Shown here piece after piece: positions 46,801 to 55,275 of a stretch of 64,000 nt of DNA. How positions within the stretch are numbered: position 1 is the stretch's first letter; the number at the start of each line of letters is the position of its first letter. Source of the stretch: Pseudomonadota bacterium (lineage in GTDB: Bacteria > Desulfobacterota > Desulfobulbia > Desulfobulbales > Desulfocapsaceae); contig JAHJLI010000131.1 in the NCBI GenBank assembly GCA_018821785.1, forward strand, positions 45,769 through 109,768. The letters run 5' to 3'. The position numbers were made by a program, and so were the translations under genes. The notes under the pieces were generated by a model. The model was not told the origin of the DNA, did no database searches, and was given only the letters and a program-made list of their open reading frames with translations.

Positions 46801-46894
46801 AAGCCCGAAGCGGGGTTTTTTATGATACCCCGTGTAGGGCACACCTTTTCAGTCCCCCCTTAAGGGAAATAAGTACCTTAACGAAATTCGTTAA
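46801..46894 (-). repeat. Dispersed hairpin element, copy 6 (longest), in the surA leader
   Basis: On the minus strand: AACGAATTTCGTTAAGG TACTTAT head, hairpin 1 TCCC..GGGGGGA, GACTGAAAAGG, hairpin 2 GCCCTACACGGGG, TATCATAAAAA, and hairpin 3 CCCG-CTT-CGGG, ending about 11 nt before the surA ATG. The last 40 bp align base by base with the leader of prc at 52240-52293. Confidence 0.75.
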
Positions 46895-47176
46895 TAAAAA
46901 ACAAGAAACGAATCTCTAAGGGGCCAAATAATTTTTCTGTGGGACTAAAAACAGTAAATGCTTATAGCATTTCCCAAGACGTAGCAAAACCATTTACCCA
47001 GAGTACAGGCAAAAAGCTATTATAATATAGGAAACTGAGCAATTTGGCAACAAAGCCTGAGTCGTAACCCTTTTTAGCTTTCTTGCCCGTTGTTGACTTT
47101 CAAGGAATATGGGATAAATTGTCTCAAGACTATATCATATATTAAACAATAATGGAATCTTCCCGGGAGTTCAATA
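46895..47176. other. Divergent intergenic region between surA and the TlpA-like gene
   Basis: AT-rich. One promoter candidate reads rightward at 47093-47120. No coding frame or other structure is evident outside the dispersed element. Confidence 0.4.
47093..47120 (+). promoter_or_regulatory. Possible sigma-70 promoter of the TlpA-like gene
   Basis: TTGACT (47093-47098), 16 nt, TAAATT (47115-47120). The -35 box is good and the -10 box weak. Confidence 0.35.
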
Positions 47177-47680
47177 ATGAAAAAACTGTGGATAAATGTC
47201 TTTGCCATTCTGGCTTTTCTGGTGACATTGGGTGATTTAATATTGCCCGGGAAAATCATTGCAGCCACCCAAATGCCAGCATTTGCACTTGAAAGTGTAC
47301 GTGATGGGAAGATTGTTGACTCAAGTGTTTTTAAGGGCAAGGTCCTGTTGTTGACATTTTTCGCGACCTGGTGCCCACCCTGCCTGGAGGAGGTTCCCGT
47401 GCTCATAAAACTGCATGGGGATATGGCTGATGCCGGATTTTCCGTAATCGGTATGTCCGTTGATCAGCAGGGATCGGCTGTTGTGTCAAAATTTGTAGAG
47501 AAAAAGGCCATTAATTATCCCGTACTTCTTGCACAGTCAAAGACTACCAATGATTTTGGCGGGATATACGGTATTCCCGTGGCATTTCTAGTCAATAAAA
47601 CCGGTAATGTTGTGAAAAAATACACAGGGTATATTAACCATACCGTCCTTGAAAAAGATATTCGTAGCTTACTTAACTGA
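47177..47680 (+). CDS. TlpA/ResA-like membrane-anchored thioredoxin
   Basis: 167 aa. One N-terminal hydrophobic segment (about 5-29) serves as signal or anchor. The thioredoxin fold shows FFATWCPPCLEEVP with redox Cys66 and Cys69, and the cis-Pro in YGIPVAFLV. The TlpA/ResA group reduces apocytochrome c disulfides in the periplasm, receiving electrons from CcdA-type proteins such as that at 21902. Its position ahead of the haem/sirohaem genes fits a cytochrome maturation role. Confidence 0.85.
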   Translation: MKKLWINVFAILAFLVTLGDLILPGKIIAATQMPAFALESVRDGKIVDSSVFKGKVLLLTFFATWCPPCLEEVPVLIKLHGDMADAGFSVIGMSVDQQGSAVVSKFVEKKAINYPVLLAQSKTTNDFGGIYGIPVAFLVNKTGNVVKKYTGYINHTVLEKDIRSLLN

Positions 47681-47797
47681 GTGGTGTCGATAATCCAAAA
47701 ATGTTCGCTGAAGGGTTGATGATTGACAGGGAAGTACTTTTTCAGTATTTTGGCGCGTCTGCTGCTTTGCCGTTAATCCAATCATATACAAAATATA

Positions 47798-48490
47798 ATG
47801 GATATTCGAACTCTTCCCGAGCCGGAACGACTGATATACAACCGTATCAGAGATCAATACAAATTGACGTTTGACAGGTTGGAGATTGGTGACAAACGAC
47901 TCCGACTTCTAAAAATTGCCGATCTTGAGGAATTTCTGGGCGGCAAGGACCCGTTGGCCAATGTATCTGAATTTCCCTTTTGGATTAAGCTTTGGGACGC
48001 AGCCATGGTTCTGGCTTACGTTCTTGGTAGCCAAAAGGACACAGAAGGCAAACAGCTTCTGGAACTCGGCGCCGGGCTCGGGGCCCCAGGTCTCGCCGCT
48101 GCCGCCGCTGGTTACACGGTGACGATGAGCGACTATGAAGATATCATCATGGATTTTCAACGGGTGAGTGCAGCGGCATCTGGCTTAAAGGGGATACAGT
48201 TTGTTCACTTTGATTGGCTTAAACCCCAGGCACTTGGACCCTTTGACGTCTTAGTCGGCGCGGAAATCCTTTTTCGGGACGTTTTTTTTCAACCATTGCT
48301 GAATATTTTTTCTACCCTTTTGAAACCGGATGGCACGATTTTTTTAGCCCACGATGCAACTCGACAGAGTTTGTCGAAGTTTCTCAAACTTGCTGAAAAA
48401 GATTTCGATATTGCTATAAAAAAGCAGACCATCAAACGGGACGGTAAAGAAAAAACAATTATAGTCAACCGCTTGCGTCACAAACAGTGA
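47798..48490 (+). CDS. Class I SAM-dependent methyltransferase (METTL/Methyltransf_16-like)
   Basis: 230 aa cytoplasmic protein. SAM-binding motif LLELGAGLGAPGLAAAAAG followed by acidic SDYED; FDVLVGAEILFRD occupies the post-I region. FPFWIKLWDAAMVLAYVL before the motif resembles lysine-methyltransferase 16/ETFB-like families, so a protein substrate is plausible but unknown. Start ATG 47798, 117 bp after the TlpA-like gene. Confidence 0.72.
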   Translation: MDIRTLPEPERLIYNRIRDQYKLTFDRLEIGDKRLRLLKIADLEEFLGGKDPLANVSEFPFWIKLWDAAMVLAYVLGSQKDTEGKQLLELGAGLGAPGLAAAAAGYTVTMSDYEDIIMDFQRVSAAASGLKGIQFVHFDWLKPQALGPFDVLVGAEILFRDVFFQPLLNIFSTLLKPDGTIFLAHDATRQSLSKFLKLAEKDFDIAIKKQTIKRDGKEKTIIVNRLRHKQ

Positions 48491-48582
48491 CACTTATCAG
48501 ATCGTTGCAGTGATAAAAGCTATTGCTCTTTGGCAAAGGTTTGATCAACTTGGCAGGGAGTTCGAAGCGATAAAAGACATTT

Positions 48583-49275
48583 ATGCCTTATTATCCAGTT
48601 AATTTAAAAATAGACAAACGACTCTGCGTGGTAGTTGGAGGTGGTGTGGTCGCCCTTCGAAAAGCCAAAGGTCTCCTCCAGGCCGAAGCACGCATCCGTG
48701 TCATCAGTCCGACTGTTGAAGCGGAATTGCGCATTCTGGCTGACCAAAAAAAAATCGAGTGGCTGCAAAGGGGGTATGTCGAAGGAGACCTGAATGGAGC
48801 ATTTCTGGTGTTTGCTGCCACCAATGATAGTGACGTTCAGCTTCGGATAAAAAAAGAGGCCATAAGGTCCGCCGTTATTCTCAACAGTGCTGATGACCCT
48901 GGCGGCAGTGACTTCCATGTCCCAGCGCACTTTCGCCGTGGAAAAATGTTGATAACCATCTCCACAGGGGGTGGAAGTCCGGCCTTGGCAAAGAAAATTC
49001 GGGAGCAACTGGAAGAAGAAATCGGACCAGAATACGAGGCAGTGGTCGATCTTCTTTCCCTTGTCAGGGAAAGGCTGCTTGGAGGAGGAGGGGAAGAGGA
49101 AACTGCGCGATACTCCGAGTTGTTCAGCAGGTTGTTGAGTAAAGGGGTGATTGATTTGCTGCTTGAGGCAAATTGGTTCGAGTTGCAAATGTTGCTCCTA
49201 CGAGAACTTCCTGAGGATATAGATGCAGTTGCCCTGGTGCGGCAGTTTCTGGAAAAGCACGATAAATCAAGGTAA
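48583..49275 (+). CDS. Precorrin-2 dehydrogenase / sirohydrochlorin ferrochelatase-like (CysG N-terminal type)
   Basis: 230 aa. NAD-binding start VVVGGGVVALRKAKGLLQAEA, VFAATNDSDVQLRI, FHVPAHFRRGKMLITISTGGGSPALAKKIREQLE: all typical of the Met8p/CysG-B family that oxidises precorrin-2 to sirohydrochlorin and may insert iron. Sirohaem is the cofactor of dissimilatory sulfite reductase, and in sulfate reducers the haem pathway also runs through sirohaem. First of a tight set with the CcsA/HemX-like gene and hemA (60-bp gap). Confidence 0.9.
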   Translation: MPYYPVNLKIDKRLCVVVGGGVVALRKAKGLLQAEARIRVISPTVEAELRILADQKKIEWLQRGYVEGDLNGAFLVFAATNDSDVQLRIKKEAIRSAVILNSADDPGGSDFHVPAHFRRGKMLITISTGGGSPALAKKIREQLEEEIGPEYEAVVDLLSLVRERLLGGGGEEETARYSELFSRLLSKGVIDLLLEANWFELQMLLLRELPEDIDAVALVRQFLEKHDKSR

Positions 49276-49335
49276 TGATATAGCTCGCCTGGCAGTCAAC
49301 CGCCTTGCCTGACACTCTTATACACTGGGATACCC

Positions 49336-50163
49336 ATGCAAGAATTCACTTATCTCCTTTTTCAGGCGGTTCTAGGCATTGCCTTTGTGAGCACCGCCGC
49401 CTATATTGTTTATTTTGTTAGTCAAAATAAAGAGATACAGAAAATTGCCCGGATCATCATGGTTGTCTCTGGGCTTCTTCAGACCCTGTATATCCTATTA
49501 CGCTTTGCTCTTGCCGGTCATACCCCGATAACCTCGCAGCACGAAGCGGTGTTCTTTTTCGCCTGGGCCACGACCTGGGCGTATCTTTCTTTCAGATGGC
49601 GACACACAGTTAAAAACTTCGGTACTTTTGTTTCCTTACTAATTTTTTGTCTTGTCGTCATTTCGTCGTTTTCCGAAAAAAACATTGACCCTCTGCTGCC
49701 TGCCTTACAGAGTGTGTGGCTGCCTATTCATGGTGGTGTATCGCTTATTGCTTACGGTTTTCTCTCGCTCGCATTCTGCGGGGGTCTGATGTATTTGCTT
49801 TTAGAGCGGGAACTCAAGAGTAAAAAATTTGGTTATTTTTTTTCCCGCTTTCCCTCTCTTGATTCTCTTGATCAATTGAATAATCATTGCCTCACCACGG
49901 GTTTTATCTTTCTGACAATCGGTATCGTCACCGGTTCGATCTGGGCTAGGCAGGCTTGGGGAACCTACTGGCAATGGGACCCCAAAGAGACCTGGTCATT
50001 GATAACCTGGTTTCTCTATCTGGTTCAAATCCACCAACGATTTTCCGTCGGCTGGCGCGGCAAGAGGGCTGCAGTTATGGCGGTGATTGGTTTTGCTGCA
50101 GTTATTTTTACACTGTGGGGCGTGACATATTTGCTTGGAGGCGTGCATAGTTATGCCAGGTGA
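49336..50163 (+). CDS. CcsA/HemX-like cytochrome c assembly membrane protein
   Basis: 275 aa with about eight membrane helices. The tryptophan-rich haem-handling motif WARQAWGTYWQWDPKETWS is intact, with HGGVSLIAYGFLSLAF before and the conserved His residues of haem channels (HTPITSQHEA). The family covers CcsA/ResC (system II cytochrome c synthesis) and HemX (linked to GluTR level). Lying directly before hemA with an 11-nt overlap favours a HemX-like role; no ccsB/resB gene is in the window. Confidence 0.85.
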   Translation: MQEFTYLLFQAVLGIAFVSTAAYIVYFVSQNKEIQKIARIIMVVSGLLQTLYILLRFALAGHTPITSQHEAVFFFAWATTWAYLSFRWRHTVKNFGTFVSLLIFCLVVISSFSEKNIDPLLPALQSVWLPIHGGVSLIAYGFLSLAFCGGLMYLLLERELKSKKFGYFFSRFPSLDSLDQLNNHCLTTGFIFLTIGIVTGSIWARQAWGTYWQWDPKETWSLITWFLYLVQIHQRFSVGWRGKRAAVMAVIGFAAVIFTLWGVTYLLGGVHSYAR

Positions 50164-51442
50164 AAACATCATCTTGCTAGGGGTAAATCATAAAAACACT
50201 CCGGTCGAAATACGCGAGCAAATTGCCCTGTCCGGTGGTTACGATGAACCGCTTGCTGCATTGAAGAATATTCCCGGCCTGCGCGAATACTACCTACTTT
50301 CCACCTGCAATCGTGTTGAGTTGCTCCTGGTAGCTGATCCGCTCTCCAATGTCGAAGAGAACATAATCGATTTTATATTCGGAGATCGGATTTCACGTGA
50401 TGAGGCGCAGCGATACCTTTATTTGCTCTACGGCCAGAAAGCCGTTCATCATTTATTCATGGTCGCCGCAAGCCTTGATTCGATGGTGGTTGGCGAGGCA
50501 CAGATACTTGGCCAGTTGAAGGAGGCGTATCGACACGCCGCCCGTTTGGGCTGTACTGGGCCTTTGCTTAATAAATTGCTCCACAAATCTTTTTCCGTCG
50601 CCAAGAGAGTGCGTACTGAAACGGCTATTGGGTCCTCGGCCGTTTCGATTAGTTATGCTGCAGTGCAGCTAGCCAAGAAAATCTTCGGTAATCTTAAAGA
50701 CAAAAAGGTTCTGCTCATCGGTGCCGGAGAAATGGCGGAACTTGCCGCCGAACATTTGGTTGGGCAGGGTGTTGGTGAGGTGATCGTTGCCAACCGCACC
50801 TTGGCCAGAGCAATTGATTTGGCAAGACGTTTTCGAGGTAAGGCTGTTTCCATTGAGGAACTAGTCTCACAGCTGGAATATGTCGATATCATTATCAGTT
50901 CCACCGGTGCTACAGACATTATTCTCCATAAGGATGAAGTCAAATCGGTTATGCGGGCGCGTATGAATAGCCCTCTTTTTTTCATTGACATCGCAGTACC
51001 CCGTGACCTTGATCCGCGACTTTTAGAAATTGACAATGTTTACCTTTATGATATTGACGATCTCAGCAATGTCGTCGAGATTAACAAATCAGAGCGCGAC
51101 AAAGAGGCGGTAAAGGCGGACAGAATTGTTGATGAGGAAACACTCAAGTTTCAGCGCTGGTATCAAGGGGTAGCGGTAACCCCGACCATCCAGGCCTTAA
51201 AGAAAAAAATGGATGAGATCGCTCTTGGAGAGCTAGATCGTACCTTATCAAGGATGCCTCAGATAGCTGAGGTCGACAGGAAGACTTTCGCCAGGATGGC
51301 AGAGGCCATGGTTGCAAAAATTCTCCACGATCCTTTGATGTACCTGAAGAGTGAATCATGTGCTGGGCGTGACAACAGCGATCTCAAAGTAACCATAGTG
51401 CGCGAGTTGTTTGGTCTGACCAAAGAAGAAGATGGGCGATAA
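50153..51442 (+). CDS. hemA: Glutamyl-tRNA reductase
   Basis: 429 aa. First committed step of tetrapyrrole synthesis by the C5 route: reduces glutamyl-tRNA to glutamate-1-semialdehyde. Catalytic Cys52 in LLSTCNRVEL, GEAQILGQLKEAY, NADP-binding VLLIGAGEMAELAAEHL, FFIDIAVPRDLDP, and the C-terminal dimerisation helix. ATG 50153 overlaps the preceding gene by 11 nt; a TTG at 50135 is less likely. GGAGG lies 11 nt upstream of the ATG. Confidence 0.96.
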   Translation: MPGENIILLGVNHKNTPVEIREQIALSGGYDEPLAALKNIPGLREYYLLSTCNRVELLLVADPLSNVEENIIDFIFGDRISRDEAQRYLYLLYGQKAVHHLFMVAASLDSMVVGEAQILGQLKEAYRHAARLGCTGPLLNKLLHKSFSVAKRVRTETAIGSSAVSISYAAVQLAKKIFGNLKDKKVLLIGAGEMAELAAEHLVGQGVGEVIVANRTLARAIDLARRFRGKAVSIEELVSQLEYVDIIISSTGATDIILHKDEVKSVMRARMNSPLFFIDIAVPRDLDPRLLEIDNVYLYDIDDLSNVVEINKSERDKEAVKADRIVDEETLKFQRWYQGVAVTPTIQALKKKMDEIALGELDRTLSRMPQIAEVDRKTFARMAEAMVAKILHDPLMYLKSESCAGRDNSDLKVTIVRELFGLTKEEDGR

Positions 51443-51971
51443 CCTGAACGAAATCTTGGAGAATGAGTGGTTCCTGGTCAGGCACTCCGGAGAAACTCCT
51501 GAAATTGCATTACATTCATCCATTTATTATCTCACTCGGGCAAAAGAGGGGCCAAGCGCAACTCTCAATAAAGATCAGCTCGACAGTCTTCTAAAAGCAG
51601 CGATTGAACGATTCTCTGAGATTGTCTTAAGAGATTTGCAGCATGCCAACTGTGGGAATGAATCATACCGGGGACTCGGCCGATCGATCATCAATTATCG
51701 GCGATTCTGTACCTTCTGTCTGCGGCAGAAGATTGACCCGGGTGAAGTGCGCAGGCAAACAGCGAACGCTCTTCAAGTTTTCCTCGCAACTGAGTTCGCT
51801 TTGGTAAACGACGGGAAACGACCATCAATAATCAACTGCAGCTACCGAGAATTACAGGTTTTTGCAGCAGAACTCGGCATTGACCTAGCTGGGAGATTTG
51901 CTGGAATTGCCGCCCTTTGTTTGCCTATCGATTTAATGATGTCCGAAAACAGAAACATCCATGGTACCTGA
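51432..51971 (+). CDS. Hypothetical protein coupled to hemA
   Basis: 179 aa, no family recognised, no signal or membrane segment. It overlaps the end of hemA by 11 nt, so it is translated with it. It has four Cys (HANCGN, FCTFCLRQ, INCSY) and a further one near the C-terminus, including one CxxC. The overlap with hemA hints at a role in tetrapyrrole synthesis or GluTR control, but there is no direct evidence. Confidence 0.6.
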   Translation: MGDNLNEILENEWFLVRHSGETPEIALHSSIYYLTRAKEGPSATLNKDQLDSLLKAAIERFSEIVLRDLQHANCGNESYRGLGRSIINYRRFCTFCLRQKIDPGEVRRQTANALQVFLATEFALVNDGKRPSIINCSYRELQVFAAELGIDLAGRFAGIAALCLPIDLMMSENRNIHGT

Positions 51972-52223
51972 CGAAGAGCAGGCTGTTGAATTTATTTGGT
52001 AAGTGAACTTGTTACCGTTAACGAGTGAAAGCTGGGTTGTCATAGCATTATTTTTCGAACAAATCACAAAAAACCTTTGGTAATTTTATATGGAGATGTC
52101 TTTGTCATAGTATTTGTTTGGTTGTTCTGTTATCTCTTGTTGGAAAAATATTGACTGTTTTTGGTAGCCGAACTCCCTCTTTTGGTCTCTTGGAAAAAAT
52201 ATTCGCATGTTTTTTTTGGAATA
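51972..52223. other. AT-rich gap before prc
   Basis: The whole gap from the hemA-coupled gene to prc is 322 bp; its last 70 bp hold a dispersed element. The remainder is AT-rich with T-runs and shows no coding frame or clear promoter. Confidence 0.4.
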
Positions 52224-52283
52224 TTTTTTCGTGAAGTGACTTATACCCAGTCAGGGGTATTATAAAAAATCCCGTTTATCGGG
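52224..52283 (+). repeat. Dispersed hairpin element, copy 7, in the prc leader
   Basis: TTTTTTCGTGAAGTGACTTAT head, hairpin ATACCC-AGTCA-GGGGTAT, TATAAAAAAT, hairpin CCCG-TTTAT-CGGG, ending 10 nt before the prc ATG. It lacks the middle segment of copies 5 and 6 but matches the surA leader over its last 40 bp. Confidence 0.7.
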
Positions 52284-52293
52284 CCTAGGAATT

Positions 52294-54474
52294 ATGAAAA
52301 TTATACGCAATTTCCTCGTTTTCCAGCTTTTGCTCTGTTTCCTGTTCCTGTCTCAGGTATCCAATGCTGCCCCTAGTGAGGCTGGCAAAGTTGACCAAAA
52401 GCGTAACAGATTTATTGGTTATCTTTTGAGCAAACAGTTACCTGGTTTTCACTTCAGTGACAAGGTGGTCAATGATGACTTGGCCAATGCCGCTTTTTAT
52501 CTCTATATAAAGCAGTTGGATTATCAAAAACGTTTTTTGCTTAAAAAAGATGTTGAGCAACTTTCCGCTTTCGCACCATATATTGATGATAATCTGGCAA
52601 ACGGTCGTATCACCCTGCCGGACACCGGATACGATATTTTCAACGAGAAAATTGATCTGGTGCAGAAGGCGGCTGAAGCCATGCTGGCCAACAATATCGT
52701 AAAGATTCCTGTCGGCCCTGGGGACCTGATGGTCGGCAACTTTGATGTCGGAAAAAAAGAGGCCTACGAAACCGATCCTGAGAAAACCGATTTTGCTGAA
52801 AATATTACAGAATTAAAGGAGCGATGGCGAAAAATACTCAAAGCTCAGGTTATTTCACAATTTCTTGATCTGGAAGAGGAGCAGGTTAAACCCAAGGACA
52901 AGGAAAAGGTGGGGAAGAAAAAGAGCGAAGAGGAGTTGTGGCAAGAGGCACTCACTAAAGTCAGCAAACGCAACAAGACCTTTTTCCAGCGTCTTCGCCA
53001 AGAAACCCTGCAGGATCATTACGACAGATTTTTCAACTGTATAACCAGAGCCTTCGATCCACATACCAATTATATACCGCCGGCGGGCAAAGAACAATTT
53101 GATATCAGTATGCGAGGCAGCCTTGAAGGCATTGGGGCACTTCTTCGGGAAGACGATGGTTTTATCAAAGTTATTCGAATAATTCCCGGCAGCGCCTCTG
53201 CCAGACAAGGTACGCTTAAGGCAGAGGATATCATTCTGCAGGTGGCACAGGAAGGCGAAGAGCCTGTGGATATCACCGACATGCGGTTGCGGGACGCAGT
53301 TCGGCTCATTCGCGGGCCGAAGGGCAAAGCGGTTTCTCTGAAGGTCAAAAAAATCGACGGAGGCACTCAGGTTATTAAAATAGTTAGAGATGTAGTACAA
53401 ATAGAGGAAACATTCGTCAAGAGTACTATTATTGAATCGCCCGGTGGTCGAAAAACCGGCTACATTTATATTCCTAGTTTTTACCGTGATTTTGAGGGAA
53501 TCCGCAATGGTTCCAAGGGCCGCAATTCGACCGATGATACCCTCAAGGAGATTGTCGAGTTAAAGAAAGAAAACGTTGATGGCATTGTTCTGGACTTACG
53601 CGATGATGGCGGTGGAGCCCTGGTTGATGCTGTTGATATAGCAGGTCTTTTCATTAAATCCGGGCCGGTTGTCCAGGTCAAAAACAGCTTTGGTGATAAA
53701 AAAATCCTCAGCGATACCGATGAGAAAGAGTATTATCATGGCCCTCTGGTGGTTCTGGTCAACAAGTTTTCTGCATCGGCATCTGAGATTGTCGCCGCTG
53801 CCCTACAGGATTACCGTCGGGCCGTAATTGTCGGGGGTAAACATACCCACGGCAAGGGCACGGTGCAGACGATAATCGATCTCAATGACAATATACCTTT
53901 GCTCCACATGAGTAAATATGACGATTTAGGGGCATTGAAAGTAATGATTCAAAAATTTTATCGGGTTAATGGAAGCTCTACTCAGTATAAGGGGGTTGAG
54001 CCTGACATTATTCTGCCGAATCTTTTCGAACATATTAAGTCGGGAGAACGTTATCTCGATTATTCCCTGCCTTGGGATTCCATCGAGCCTATTAAATTTT
54101 CTCCTTGGAATGACAAACCTTTTGACCTTGAAGGGCTTCGCCGGTTGAGTCAGGAGCGAGGAAAAAAAGATGAGGGCCTGAATATTATCGCTGAAGAGGC
54201 GGTCAAAGCCGCGTATCGGGCTGAACATAGCGTTATGCCTATCGATCTTGAGGACATGCGCAATCAACGACAAGAATCACGGCTTGTGAGGGAAAAGATT
54301 GGTGCCCATTATCGCAAATACCGGGAGGAGCGGGGAGAGGGCGGTGAGTTTGATGAATCTGAAGATGAAAAGGGTGACCCCAAGGAAATTTGGCTGAAGA
54401 ATGTCAAGGAGGATCCTTATATTCGAGAGGCTGTAAATATTGTTGGTGATATCAGTCGCCTTCCAAGATTGTGA
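52294..54474 (+). CDS. prc: Carboxy-terminal processing protease (Prc/Tsp, S41 family)
   Basis: 726 aa. Signal peptide about 1-25 (ending SNAAPSE). N-terminal TSP helical domain, PDZ domain about 275-360 (GSLEGIGALLREDDGFIKVI), S41 catalytic core with nucleophile Ser in NKFSASASEIVAAALQDYRR and general-base Lys in HGKGTVQTI, and a C-terminal DUF3340-type helical part. It is shorter at the C-terminus than E. coli Prc but the same class. It degrades or trims periplasmic proteins by their C-termini, and in some bacteria controls envelope hydrolases. Its leader resembles that of surA. Confidence 0.92.
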   Translation: MKIIRNFLVFQLLLCFLFLSQVSNAAPSEAGKVDQKRNRFIGYLLSKQLPGFHFSDKVVNDDLANAAFYLYIKQLDYQKRFLLKKDVEQLSAFAPYIDDNLANGRITLPDTGYDIFNEKIDLVQKAAEAMLANNIVKIPVGPGDLMVGNFDVGKKEAYETDPEKTDFAENITELKERWRKILKAQVISQFLDLEEEQVKPKDKEKVGKKKSEEELWQEALTKVSKRNKTFFQRLRQETLQDHYDRFFNCITRAFDPHTNYIPPAGKEQFDISMRGSLEGIGALLREDDGFIKVIRIIPGSASARQGTLKAEDIILQVAQEGEEPVDITDMRLRDAVRLIRGPKGKAVSLKVKKIDGGTQVIKIVRDVVQIEETFVKSTIIESPGGRKTGYIYIPSFYRDFEGIRNGSKGRNSTDDTLKEIVELKKENVDGIVLDLRDDGGGALVDAVDIAGLFIKSGPVVQVKNSFGDKKILSDTDEKEYYHGPLVVLVNKFSASASEIVAAALQDYRRAVIVGGKHTHGKGTVQTIIDLNDNIPLLHMSKYDDLGALKVMIQKFYRVNGSSTQYKGVEPDIILPNLFEHIKSGERYLDYSLPWDSIEPIKFSPWNDKPFDLEGLRRLSQERGKKDEGLNIIAEEAVKAAYRAEHSVMPIDLEDMRNQRQESRLVREKIGAHYRKYREERGEGGEFDESEDEKGDPKEIWLKNVKEDPYIREAVNIVGDISRLPRL

Positions 54475-54654
54475 AATGGCCCGAGGCCCTTCTTTTTACA
54501 GTATTTTGAGCGTGTTGAGCATGACAAAAATATTCTTGAAAAAGAGGGAAAAAGGTGCTAGAGATGTCAATTTGTGAATGGTCATTCATTCGTTCGTGTT
54601 CTTTCTGTCGATCGTTCTCAGAAAAATAATTTCTTAATCACAGGTTGTATTTGC

Positions 54655-55176
54655 ATGGATATTGCGGAAGGTTTCCGGAACCACAAGGAAAAAATAGTTA
54701 ATAAGTGGGTAGAATATGCTCTTTCTACCTATATATCGTCAGGTTTTTTTGTCAAGGAACGTGATCAATTTGCCAATCCTGTCGGAGGTAATATCCGAGA
54801 AGCGTTGAACAGGCTTTTTCCCTTGTTGGTTGGGGGGGCGGATTCTCGGGAGTTCATTGCCCCTCTTGAGCAAATTATGAGCATTCGGTCAGTACAAGAG
54901 TTTTCCCCATCCCAGGCTGTGGCACCGTTGAATGCGATAAAGCATATCACACGGGAGGTCTTTGCCTCTGACAAAGAACGCAAACATTTGGTCCAGGAAT
55001 TATATGATTTTGAGTTTGCCGTCGACTTGGCGATGCTCGCAGCTTTTGACATTTACATGCAATTTCGCGAGCGGCTGTATCAGGTTCGAATTGCTGAAAT
55101 CAGGTCGGGGAGTCACATATTAACAGATAGCAGGTGTCCATCAAAGCTGCTGCCTGAAGACAATAAAAGACTTTAA
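54655..55176 (+). CDS. RsbRD N-terminal domain-like protein upstream of dsrM
   Basis: 173 aa from ATG 54655 (MDIAEGFRNHKEKIVNKWVE); an in-frame GTG at 54574 would add 27 unlikely residues. The all-helical pattern, with WVEYALSTY, FANPVGGNIREALNRLFPLL, REFIAPLEQIMSIRSVQEFSP and a final helix, fits RsbRD_N, a globin-like sensor fold. Small proteins of this family are found next to dsrMKJOP in sulfate reducers. A sensory or assembly role for the complex is an inference. dsrM starts 99 bp downstream. Confidence 0.72.
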   Translation: MDIAEGFRNHKEKIVNKWVEYALSTYISSGFFVKERDQFANPVGGNIREALNRLFPLLVGGADSREFIAPLEQIMSIRSVQEFSPSQAVAPLNAIKHITREVFASDKERKHLVQELYDFEFAVDLAMLAAFDIYMQFRERLYQVRIAEIRSGSHILTDSRCPSKLLPEDNKRL

Positions 55177-55207
55177 AAGAGGTTAACGGTATTTAACTGG
55201 TCACCAT

Positions 55208-55230
55208 GCTGGAAGCAGCCGGCTTTTTTT
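55208..55230 (+). terminator. Weak terminator-like hairpin before dsrM
   Basis: GCTG-GAAG-CAGC followed by CGGC and seven T. The stem is only 4 bp, so it may at most partly separate the RsbRD-like gene from dsrM. Confidence 0.25.
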
Positions 55231-55275
55231 CGATTGCATGGTTTCCAAAACAGTTCAATTGAAGCGAGGTAAGAA

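Noticed and set aside
52235..52263. GTGACT-16-TATTAT as a sigma-70 promoter inside the prc leader element
   Set aside because: The spacing is not kept in the other copies of the element, so it cannot be the shared function; it remains possible for prc alone.
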